Source of the DNA: Phymorhynchus buccinoides
Taxonomy: Eukaryota; Mollusca; Gastropoda; Neogastropoda; Raphitomidae
Assembly (NCBI GenBank): GCA_017654935.2
Contig: CM065684.1
Span: forward strand, 63,769,594 to 63,833,593
Direction: 5' to 3'
Length of the DNA: 64,000 bases
Positions 10,761 through 23,400 of this stretch are shown here, one piece after another. A program made the translations under genes and the position numbers. Positions within the stretch are counted from its first letter, which is position 1; the number at the start of each line of letters is the position of its first letter. Under the pieces are notes generated by a model. It had not been told where the DNA came from, ran no database searches, and worked only from the letters and a program-made list of their open reading frames with translations.

Positions 10761-13700
10761 CTGCACACAGCGCAACGTCACAAGGTTAGTTAGGGAGTGG
10801 TGGGTGGTTGATGGAGAGGGCGGGGTGCCCCGTGAGGTTGAAGGGCATGGTGTTGGGGGTCATGGTCAGGCAGTTCTGCTCAATCTCTGCACACAGCGCA
10901 ACGTCACAAGGTTAGTTAGGGAGTGGTGGGTGGTTGATGGAGAGGGCGGGGTGCCCCGTGAGGTTGAAGGGCATGGTGTTGGGGGTCATGGTCAGGCAGT
11001 TCTGCTCAAACTCTGCACACAGCGCAACGTCACAAGGTTAGTTAGGGAGTGGTGGGTGGTTGATGGAGAGGGCGGGGTGCCCCGTGAGGTTGAAGGGCAT
11101 GGTGTTGGGGGTCATGGTCAGGCAGTTCTGCTCAAACTCTGCACACAGCACAGCATCACAATGTTAGTTAGGGAATGGTTGGTTGATGGTTTCGTCCCAT
11201 GAGGACGTTAAACCCCACGTTCATTCATTCGCAAGAAAACAATATTGAGCAACATTCTGTGCAGTGGAACCTCCCTGGGACCTTGACAAATCATCCCAAA
11301 TAAGGTCTCAAGTGGGAAGGAGTTGCATAAGGGAGGTCATTTTAATACTTACAAATGACAATGTCTCGGAGAAGTAGGTTTTACGTGGGAGGGAGTTTTA
11401 TATAGGGTGGGTGGGGGTGGAGTGTCTTATAAGGGAGGTTCCACCGTATAGAGTAGAGTAACGCAGGTCTGATACAAGTTGTGCTGCTCTCAGCACAATA
11501 GAAAATGGATACGTTTCTGGATGGCGGGACAAACAGGAGGGTATGATTGTGAAGGTGAGAGTGTGTGTGGTGTGCATTTTTGTGTGTGAAAGAAAAATGT
11601 GTCTCTGTGCATGTGCATCATGTTTGTGTGTGTGAGAAATATGTGTCTCTGTGCATGTGCATCATGTTTGTGTGTGTGAGAAATATGTGTCTCTGTGCAT
11701 GTGCATCATGTTTGTGTGTGTGAGAAATATGTGTCTATGTGCATGTGCATCATGTTTGTGTGTGTGAGAAATATGTATCTCTGTGCATATGCGTCATGTT
11801 TATGTGTTTCGGGCGTAACACAGATTCTTTATCTTGTATAAAACCCCTCATTTTATTCAGATAATATTTTTGTTCATTATTACAACTATGGGGAGGTATG
11901 TTAGCTCAGAACAATGAACTCCACCGAAGCAGCTCAGCAGCAGTGCAGTGTCTCATGTGGTGGTGGCCTCCTGATAATTTAACACTTATTTGCTCCCCTT
12001 GGACTACTGATTTCGGATTCTGCAGCCTGACAAATAGAGTGTGGCTGCGAGTTGTGACTGGGAACAAGCAGTGTGGGGCGCAACACCACTGTACGATCCA
12101 GAAGATGAGACAGCAAACAAAAAGCCAAAAAAAAACCTATTGGATGAAAATACATTTGTAAACTATTCAATAAAAAGTGGCAAAAATCAGGAAAACCTAA
12201 AACAAATACAGACCCAAAATAATAATAATAATAATAAATACACCCACCAGCAAAAGTGCAGTCTGCAGGAGGAATCTTGGCGGCAGGTTCCGGCAGGGTT
12301 GGCATCACCAGCACGTCACACTCCTTCAGCGCGTCGTCATATCGCCGTGACAACTCCTCCACCATGTTCATGCCCTTGCCGTAGAAACGGTTGCCATAGT
12401 AATAGTCGATGTACTTCAAGTGCATGGTCAGGCACTTCAGCAGTGGCTGCAGGTCCTGGGGGTAGGTGGTGCGGCCCCGGTACAGCGTCTCCTGCAGGGA
12501 CGTGGCATAGAACCCTTTGCGGGAGTAGCACGTGCCTGAGAGAGAGAGAAATGTAAATCAGAAAGCACTGATGATGTGCAAACTTCTGCCTTTGGCGTAG
12601 AACCCTTTGTGGGAGTAGCACGTGCCTGAAGAGAGAGAAATGTACAGCAGAAAGCACTGATGATGTGCAAACTTCTGCCTTTGGCGTAGAACCCTTTGTG
12701 GGAACTAGCACGTGCCTGAAGAGAGAGAGAAATGTACAGCAGAAAGCACTGATGATGTGCAAACTTCTGCCTGTGGCGTAGAACCCTTTGTGGGAATAGC
12801 ACGTGCCTGAAGAGAGAGAGAAATGTACAGCAGAAAGCACTGATGATGTGTAAACTTCTGCCTTTGGCGTAGAACCCTTTGTGGGAGTAGCACGTGCCTG
12901 GAGAGAGAGAGAAATGTAAATCAGAAAGCACTGATGATGTGTAAACTTCTGCCTTTGGCGTAGAACCCTTTGTGGGAGTAGCACGTGCCTGGAGAGAGAG
13001 AGAAATGTACAGCAGAAAGCACTGATGATGTGTAAACTTCTGCCTTTGGCGTAGAACCCTTTGTGGGAGTAGCACGTGCCTGGAGAGAGAGAGAAATGTA
13101 AATCAGAAAGCACTGATGATGTGTAAACTTCTGCCTTTGGCGTAGAACCCTTTGTGGGAGTAGCACGTGCCTGGAGAGAGAGAGAAATGTAAATCAGAAA
13201 GCACTGATGATGTGTAAACTTCTGCCTTTGGCATAGAACCCTTTGTGGGAGTAGCACGTGCCTGGAGAGAGAGAAATGTACAGCAGAAAGCACTGATGAT
13301 GTGCAAACTTCTGCCTTTGGCATAGAACCCTTTGTGGGAGTAGCACGTGCCTGGAGAGAGAGAGAAATGTAAATCAGAAAGCACTGACCGTGCGCAAACT
13401 TCTGCCTACAGATACAGCGTTTCCTGCATGGATGTGGGGTAGAACACTTTGCGAGAGTAGCACGTGCCTGCATACTTTGCATAATCATAATTCTATAATA
13501 ACAATAATAAAGTCATAGAATCAACAACATTTCTATATCTTATTGTTTACTTCCAGTTTAAATTGTTTTACCGTTCCCCAAAAAATCCACATCATGCCAA
13601 AAAATCAGCAAATAAGAATATTTACAATAAAAATGTAAGATCATTATTGAATATTCTCAACTGTCCACAAAGTATTTTCATAATCTACATATAATTTTCG

Positions 13701-14398
13701 GAACAGTCCACATGAAAAAAAGATTTTAAAATGGATTACAAATTTGAAAAACAATTCAGACAAACTGAAAGACAATCCTTTAGATGTTACCATGCATTTC
13801 CACTTAATTGGCATCAATATTGTTCCCTTGCAACATGCAGACCGGTATATTGATCACTGCTTTCATTACCATTGGCTTCAATAATTGTTCCCTTGCAACA
13901 TGCAGACCGGTATATTGATCACTGCTTTCATTACCATTGGCTTCAATAATTGTTCCCTTGCAACATGCAGACCGGTATATTGATCACTGCTTTCATTACC
14001 ATTGGCTTCAATAATTGTTCCCTTGCAACATGCAGACCGGTATATTGATCACTGCTTTCATTACCATTGGCTTCAATCATGCTCTTGTAGGTCCCGTGTC
14101 CTTGCTGTCACCGTCCACAGGGCCCCACCTGAACAATACAGCATTATTCTGAGATCAGTTTGTTTTATCTTCGTTGTTATTGTTGTCACTGTCATCATCA
14201 TCATCCTTGTCATCATCATCATCATCATCATTATAATAATTATCATAATTTTCTCATCATCATTATCATCTTAAAGAATATCAATGTCATCATCTCCAGT
14301 GATCAGAATGAAAGAGTTTACAGCATATCCAGCAAAACATTGAAAAGGGATATGCAATTAAGAGGGAACGCAAGACACAGAGAATAAGAAGGGGGGGT

Positions 14399-14433
<35 letters not shown>

Positions 14434-17400
14434 CAAAGGGGGGGGGGGGGGGGGGGGGGGGGGGGGTGGGGGGGGGGGGGGGGGGGGTGGTGGGGGGGGG
14501 GGAGAACATTGAAAAGGGATATGCAGATTAAGAGGGAACGCAGAGACATCACAGAGAATAGAGGGACAGAGGGGGGGGGGGGGAGGCAGAGACATCCACA
14601 CAGAGGCAGAGACAGAGAGACATCCACACAGAGGCAGAGACATCCACACAGAGGCGGAGACAGACACACAGAGGCGTGAGACAGACACAGACATCCACAC
14701 AGAGGCGGAGACAGACACACAGAGGCGGAGACAGAGACAGACAGACAGACACAGAAACAGAGACATCCACACAGAGGCAGAGACAGACACACACATACAG
14801 AGACAGAAACAGACATCCACATAGAGGCGGAGACAGACACACAGAGGCAGGAGACAGACACACAGAGGCGGAGACAGACACACACATACAGAGACAGAAA
14901 CAGACATCCACACAGAGGCGGAGACAGACACACACATACAGAGACAGACACAGACATACAGAGAGGCAGACAACACAGACATCCACACAGAGGCGGAGAC
15001 AGACACACACATACAGAGACAGAAACAGACATCCACATAGAGGCGGAGACACACACAGATACAGAGACAGAAACAGACATCCACAGAGGCAGAGACAGAC
15101 CACACAGAGACAGAAACAGACATCCACATAGAGGCGGAGACAGACACACACACAGAGACAGAAACAGAGCCACACAGAGGCAGAGACAGACAGACACATA
15201 CAGAGACAGAGACAGAAACAGACATCCACACAGAGGCGGAGACAGACACACACAGACACATACAGAGACGGAGAGACAGACACACACATCACAGAGGCAG
15301 AGACATCCACACAGAGGCAGAGACATCCACACAGAGGCAGAGACAGAAACAGACATCACACACAGAGGCAGAGACAGACACACACATACAGAGACAGAAA
15401 CAGACATCCACACAGAGGCAGAGACATGACACACACATAAACAGAGAGGCATGAGAACAGACACACAGAGAGATCGGAGACATCCACACAGAGGCAGAGA
15501 CAGACACACAGAGGCAGAGACAGACAGACACATACAGAGACACAGACATCCACACAGAGGCAGAGACAGACACACACATACAGAGGACAGAGACATCACA
15601 CACAGAGGCAGAGACATCATACAGAGACAGAAACAGACATCCACATAGAGGCGGAGACATCACAGAGGCAGAGACAGAAACAGACATCCACACAGAGGCG
15701 GAGACAGACACACACATACAGAGACAGAAACAGACAGACCACACAGAGGCAGGAGACAGACACACACATACAGAGACAGAAACAGACATCCACATAGAGG
15801 CGGAGACAGACACACACATACAGAGACAGAAACAGACATCCACACAGAGGCAGAGACAGACACACAGATACAGAGACAGAAAACACATCCACACAGAGGC
15901 GGAGACAGACACAGACACACAGAGGCAGAGACAGAATCCACAGACATCAGACACACAGAGGCAGAGACAGACATCACACAGAGGCAGAGACAGACATCCA
16001 CACAGAGGCAGAGACAGACACACACATACAGAGACAGAAACAGACATCCACACAGAGGCAGAGACATCCACACAGAGGCAGAGACAGACACACATACAGA
16101 GACAGAAACAGGAATCCACACAGAGGCGGAGGGACAGTCCACACACACATACAGAGACACATAGATCGGAATATATACAGAGTCACATCTTCTTTAGGCA
16201 AAAGCACAACGATAATTGTGCCTAACGCTTCATCCACCTTGTGGCCACAGTTGTGCAGCGTTGTGTCACCATCTCCAGCACTTCTAGGAAACAGACACAC
16301 AGACAGATGAACAGACAAACACACTTCTAGAAACAGAAAGACATGAGCAGACAAACACACTTCTAGGAAACAGAAAGACATGAAGACAAACACTTCTAGG
16401 AAACAGACACACACAGACAGACCAACAGATGAACAGACAAACACACTTATAGGAAACAGAACAGAGATGAACAGACAAACACACTTCTACTTATAGGAAA
16501 CAGACAGACACACACACAGACCAACAGATGAACAAAACACACTTATAGGAAACAGACACACAGAACAGACCAACAGATGAACAGACAAACACTTCTAGGA
16601 AACAGACCACACAGATCCCAACAGATGAACAGACACACAGAAAGACACAAACACACTTCTATGAACAGACAAACACACTTATAAGACAGACCAACAGATG
16701 AAGACACAACACACTTATAGGAAACAGAAAGACACACACACAGGCCACAGATGAACAGACAAACACACTTCTATGAAACAGACACACAGACACAGGCACA
16801 GATGAACAAACACACTTCTAGGAAACAGACAGACAGACAGACCAAACAGATGAACACAACACACTTCTAGGAAACAGAAAGACACACAGACAGACCAACA
16901 AGATGAACAGACACAACCACACTTCTAGGAAAGACACACAGACATCCCAACGACAGAACAACACCCTTCTACCAGAAAGACAGCATGAACCAACACACAT
17001 ATAGGAAACAGAAAGACACAACACACAGATGAACAGACAAACACTGGAAACAGACAGACACACAGACATCCCAACAGATGGACAGACACCCACACTTCTA
17101 GGAGAACAGAACAGACACACAGACAGACCAACAGATGAACAGACAAACACACTTATAGGAAACAGACAGACACACACAGACCAACAGATGAACAAACACT
17201 TCTAGGGAACAGACAGACAGACACAAACAGCTGAACACAAACACCCTTCTAGGAAACAGAAACAGACACACCAACAGACACACAGACAGACCAACAGAGA
17301 CCAAGATGAACAGACCACCACACACCATCTTTGTGCAGCGGCAACAGAGGCACCCTGCACGGTACAGCCATCACTGAGTCAGGAGCTCAACTATCTTCCT

Positions 17401-20400
17401 CACAACGTCCCGAACCTCCGGACAGATGAACTCACAAGCCCTCCTTCAGCTTCCTCAACACACCTCCATATGAACCTCCACGGACAGCAGAACTCAAAGC
17501 CCTCCTTCAGCAGGCCAATCCTCTTTCAGACGTCACACTGACCAAGATGGATTTATTCACCACTGAACATAGATAGATAGCGGCAAATAGGCATCCTCTT
17601 TCCACATCAACTTCACATGCAATATGTAACTATTGCTATCTGTATGAATATTGTCCCGAACCTCCGGACAGCAGAACTCAAAGCCCTCCTTCAGCAGGCC
17701 AATCCTCTTTCCATAGATCAATCATGCATGACGTCACCTTCACACTGAACTCATAGATACTGACGTCACCCTCATACTGAAATAAATACATCAGTCATGC
17801 ATATGAATATTGTCCTGAACCTCCGGACAGCAGAACTCAAAGCCCTCCTTCAGCAGGCCAATCCTCTTTCCACTGACGTCACCTTCACACTGAAATAGAT
17901 AGATAGATAAATAAATACATCAATCATGCATATGAATATTGTCCTGAACCTCTCGGACAGCAGAACTCAAAGCCCTCCTTCAGCAGGCCAATCCTCTTTC
18001 CACTGACGTCACCATCACACTGAAATAGATAGATAGATAAATAAATACATCAATCATGCATAAGAATATTGTCCTGAACCTCTGGACAGCAGAACTCAAA
18101 GCCCTCCTTCAGCAGGCCAATACTCTTTCCACTGACGGTCAACCATTGAGATAGTACTGAAAATAATACTTGGAACATATTGTCAGCATAACTCAAAGCC
18201 CTCCTTCAGCAGGCCAATTGTCTTTCCACTGACGTCACCATCACACTGAAATAGATAATAGATAGATAAATGGATTTACCTGAACCTCCGGAAATACATC
18301 CTTCAGCAGGCAATGCTTTCCAGACGTCACCATCCCACTGAAAATAGATAGATTGGTTTGAATAAATACATCGTCATGCATAAGACTATTGTCCTGAACC
18401 TCCGGACAGCAGAACTCAAAGCCCTCCTTCAGCAGGCCAATTGTCTTATCCCTGACGTCACCCTCACACTGAATAGATAGATTGATTTTTTAATAAATAC
18501 ATCAGTCATGCATTATGAATATTGTCCTGAACCTCCGGACAGCAGAACTCAAAGCCCTCCTTCAGCAGGCCAATACTCTTTCCACTGACGTCACCTTCAC
18601 ACTGAAATAGATAGATGGATTTAATAAATACATCAATCATGCATAAGAATATTGCAGAACCTGCAACCTCCGGACAGCAGAACTCAAAACCCTCCTTCAG
18701 CAGGCCGATTGTCTTTCCACTGACGTCACCCTCACACTGAAATAGATGGCAAAATCGATATCCACAGGCAGTCTTGAAATGGGAAAAAATATTCATAAAA
18801 CATTTCAAAACTACTACTGATTGTCAACTGCGGTGGCTTCAGTTGAGAGTATTACATAGACTCCTGCCCACTGAAAGATACTTGTTTTTATGTAAAATTT
18901 CAAATTCTCAAACATGTACTTTTTGTGGCTTTCCCCCCTGAAGATGAAACTTTAGTCCACCTTTTCTGGACTTGTAACCATGCTCAGGTATTTTGGACAA
19001 ACTTCATTAATACATTTTCTTGGATTCATGACGATTGCAACCATACACATAATTTTAGTCTCTCACAAACCCTAGTTTTGCTAGGATGGAAACAAAACCA
19101 AAAAACGGATAAAGTCATGGATCTGATCATACTATTGGCTAAATTATATATATTTAAATGTAAGCTAAATAAAACAATCCCATGTCTGACAGCTTTTTAA
19201 AATTATCTCAAAAGTCGCTTCTGGGAGGAATTGTCGTGTCATTCAATGGAAGCCTACTTCGAAGGCTCTCTTCCAGACTACCTTTTCCTCTCTTCTCTCT
19301 TGCCTACACACCAGAACGCAACCTCAGATCAAGTAGCCTCAAACTTCTTTGCTACACCTGTCACCAAATACAAAACAAGTTGGAAACAGAGCTTTCCGTT
19401 TCCAAGCACCACACATCTGGAACAACCTCCTTCCTCTCTCCGCAGCTCTCCATCTTTGTCTTCTTTCAAAACTGGCCTGAAAACTGTTTACTCTTCAAAA
19501 AATACCTCTGTGTGATCTCCTGTGTCTTCTCCCCTTCAGTTCACCCTCTGTGAGTTTTTGCTGAGTTGGTCTATGTGTGAGTGCAGTGCGATAATGTGGC
19601 TAATTGGTTTTTTTTCAATGGATTTTTTGTTATGGTTGTGTTTCCACTTTTGTATAATTATGTTGTTTTTCTTCATGATTATTGTATGTATGTTTTTGGT
19701 AAAGCGCTGTGAGTCCTGCTGCGCCAGGAGACCGGCGCTATATAAGAGTTATTATTATTAAGGGACTATGGACAATTTTACATATAATTGGAACGCTTAC
19801 AAACCTCTGATTGATAGCTGCGGGTGAAAAAAGTAATGTAGTACAATAATATTATATTGATTTGTAGGCTTGTATTGCTACAACATGCCTTCTTTTATTT
19901 GTTTTTTCTTTAATGAGATGAACTTGGCTTGATTAGAGAATGGAAATTATAAACTTTTGTTGTCAGCACATACAATTTAAAAAAATTTGATTATGACTGA
20001 CACCCTGAAGATTTGCAGTGGAAACAAAAATGATTGCCCCCCCCCCCCCCCCCCCCCTTCTTTTGTCTAAATAATACTATTACTCGTTACTGTTTTTTAG
20101 ACGCCTTTTTGGTATGTACGTAGGCTGTTAGAAGCGAACATTTACAAGAATAGGAGAGAGAGAGAGAGGAAGGGGGGGGGGGAGAGAGAGGGAGAACAGA
20201 GAGGGAGTTTATGTATGTTCCTGGATGTGTATTTCTATTTGTGAGTGTGTGTGTTTTCTATGTATATTTGTAGTAATGTTATGTTACATGATTTATGTTT
20301 GCATGTTTGCTTAAAAATGAAAAAAACACCTCTTGGTAATCACTGCTTATTATAAAATAAAATTTCCAACCTTCTCATTTCAACATGATTACAAACTCAC

Positions 20401-23400
20401 AGTCACTCACTCACTCACTCTTTCAAATCAGAAACACAAAGAAACACTTTAGATTTTAAATGTAATTTATTGTTTGACTGATTCATACATTTTTATACAT
20501 GTACAAATCGTATCCATGTGCTAAATATTGAAAATGCATGTTGATGGATGGGTGTGTGAGAGAATGAAGGAATTGTGGAGGGGAAAGATGAGAGAGAAAT
20601 AAAATATGTTATAACAAAAATATTTGTTTTAAATAATAAAAAAAATAGATAGATAGATAAATAATAAATAAATCATGTATAAGATTACTGTCCTGCGCCT
20701 CTTCACAACAAAACTCAAACCCTTTCAGCAGACTGTTAGTCAGTCAGCGGACCAATCCTCTTTCCACCGACATCACCATCACACTGAAATAAATAAACCA
20801 ATATACCATGTACAAGATTATTGTCCTGCACTTCTTGACAGCAGAACGCAAAGCTCTCCTTTGAGGCCAGTCCTCTTTCCACCGACATCACCATCACACT
20901 GAAATAAATAAACCAATATACCATGTATAAGATTATTGTCCTGCACTTCTTGACAGCAGAACTCAAAGCTCTCCTTTGAGGCCAGTCCTCTTTCCACCGA
21001 CATCACCATCACACTGAAATAAATAAACCAATATACCATGTACAAGATTATTGTCCTGCACTTCTTGACAGCAGAACGCAAAGCTCTCCTTTGAGGCCAG
21101 TCCTCTTTCTGCTGACATCACCATCACACTGAAATAAATAAACCAATATACCATGTACAAGATTATTGTCCTGCACTTCTTGACAGCAGAACGCAAAGCT
21201 CTCCTTTGAGGCCAGTCCTCTTTCTGCTGACATCACCATCACACTATACAAAATATTAAAATAATTATTTTCCTCCTTTTCTCGGTGACAAAATTCAATC
21301 AATATTCCAACCTTTCACTCTTGTGCATTGGTATACAACTAAAATATAACGGCACCCACCACCACCACCACCACCACCACCACCCACCCACTAGGAAAAA
21401 GAGATAAAAAATTCATTCAACTTTCATTTTTCAGATGCGCTATCAGGCAGAGTTGATGGGTACAAGTGCAAGTGTACTGAGATCCTTTGTCCTTTAAGAA
21501 AAACAAGCAAGCGTGTATGAAGATGTAATGATTTTAAGTGAATGTTACTATTGTGTGTGTGTGTATGCAGATGCACTAAGTGCAGTAATTAGATAAGAGT
21601 GCAAGTGTACTATAAATGGTAAAAATGTAAGAGTGCAGTTGTACTAACCAGTGTAGAGTACTGGGGCACTGAGAGGTCTTGAGGCTGCCTGGAATCTCTA
21701 CCATCATCATAGCCTGCGATTACCTGGGAACATCAACATCAAATTAGCATGCGGTACACATGCACGCACGCACACACGCATGCGCACAAACACTAGAGTA
21801 GCTCCATGTTCGCAGCTCGTGTAAGTGACATTTCATAACATACGTTTGATCGTAGACATTATCACAAATCTCAACATTCAAACTTGTCAGTTGTTGTTGG
21901 ATGGATGTACTTTCACAAAGACCTCACTGATAGTGGCTCCATGACTCGAGTCTCATTTCTGTTAAAAGAAGGTTTAGTAGGTGCTGTCTTGCATTTGTTA
22001 GGTAAGAACAGGTCCACTCAAATTTACCACAGTGACGTAGCTGCAGTGCAGTGTCTCCTCTCCTGGTTGCCTCTCGATACACAACCACCGACTGCTCTTT
22101 GGTTTGGGGACTGTGAGTACACAAGCCAGGGTATGGCTGTATGCGAGTTTAGAGGACTTAGAGAAAACAATATAGAGAGCACTGTCGGTGGACCAAAACA
22201 AATGAAAATAGGATTCCAACCTAAAGTCTTAATCTTACCCTTAGGTCCAAAATGATAGTAGTGTTTGTAATGTTAATTGCACCAAATGAGAAAGAAAAAA
22301 CCCACACTTTATGCATTATCCATGAAACACAGCTTATAGCAAAGGTTCAAACCTCTAGGCGACATTCTCTACTGCCTTGGCAAAGGGGTCCTAATGGTCT
22401 ACAGTGCAGTGGGGTATCCATCATCATCATCACCATCATCATCGTCATCATCACCACCATTTGCCATGGGCCCCAGATGATCCACGGTGGGCTATCCATC
22501 ATCATCATCATCATCAACATCGTCAACGATTCAAACCTCCAACATCAGAGCGACATCCCCCACAGTCTGGGCCATGGGCCCCAGATGATCCACGGTGGGC
22601 TATCCATCATCATCATCATCATTATCAAAGATTCAAACCTCCAACATCAGAGCGACATCCCCCACAGTCTGGGCCATGGGCCCCAGATGATCCACGGTGG
22701 GCTATCCATCATCATCATCATCATCATCATCAAAGATTCAAACCTCCAACATCAGAGCAACATCCCCCACAGTCTGGGCCATGGGCCCCAGATGATCCAC
22801 GGTGGGCTCCATGTTCACGGCACCGGTATAAGGCACCAGACCCCACGTGGGCTTCAGTCCCACAATGCCGCAGTAGCTGGCCGGGATGCGGATGGACCCC
22901 CCCTGGTCCCCTCCGATGGCCATGTCCACAAGGCCCAGGGACACCTGTAGAGACAGTGTGTGAGGTGGGGGGTGGGTTAGGTCCTAGTGGATGGACCCCC
23001 CCTGGTCCCCTCCGATGGCCATGTCCACAAGGCCCAGGGACACCTGTAGAGACAGTGTGTGAGGTGGGGGGTGGTTCAGGTCCTAGCGGATGGACCCCCC
23101 CTGGTCCCCTCCGATGGCCATGTCCACAAGGCCCAGGGACACCTGTGGAGACAGTGTGTGAGGTGGGGGGTGGGCTAGGTCCTAGTGGATGGACCCCCCC
23201 TGGTCCCCTCCGATGGCCATGTCCACAAGGCCCAGGGACACCTGTGGAGACAGTGTGTGAGGTGGGGGGTGGTTCAGGTCCTAGTGGATGGACCCCCCCT
23301 GATCCCCTCCGATGGCCATGTCCACAAGGCCCAGGGACACCTGTGGAGACAGTGTGTGAGGTGGGGGGTGGTTCAGGTCCTAGTGGATGGACCCCCCCTG

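Noticed and set aside
16165..16290. Minus-strand frame with [20 protein letters not shown], resembling an ankyrin repeat, between two minisatellites
   Set aside because: Only the DGDTTLH part fits the ankyrin consensus. The flanks do not continue the fold, and exons g and h already join in phase without it. It is left as unexplained intron sequence.
14290..17330. Very long minus-strand frames rich in Cys, Leu, Ser and Val across the minisatellites
   Set aside because: Several overlapping frames are all open because of repeat composition. They are interrupted by random indels and show no domain.
17538..18770. TGACGTCA in each exon g-derived unit as a CREB-site cluster
   Set aside because: The motif comes from coding sequence (Gly-Asp-Val-Ser) copied with the exon edge. 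There is no sign of separate conservation.
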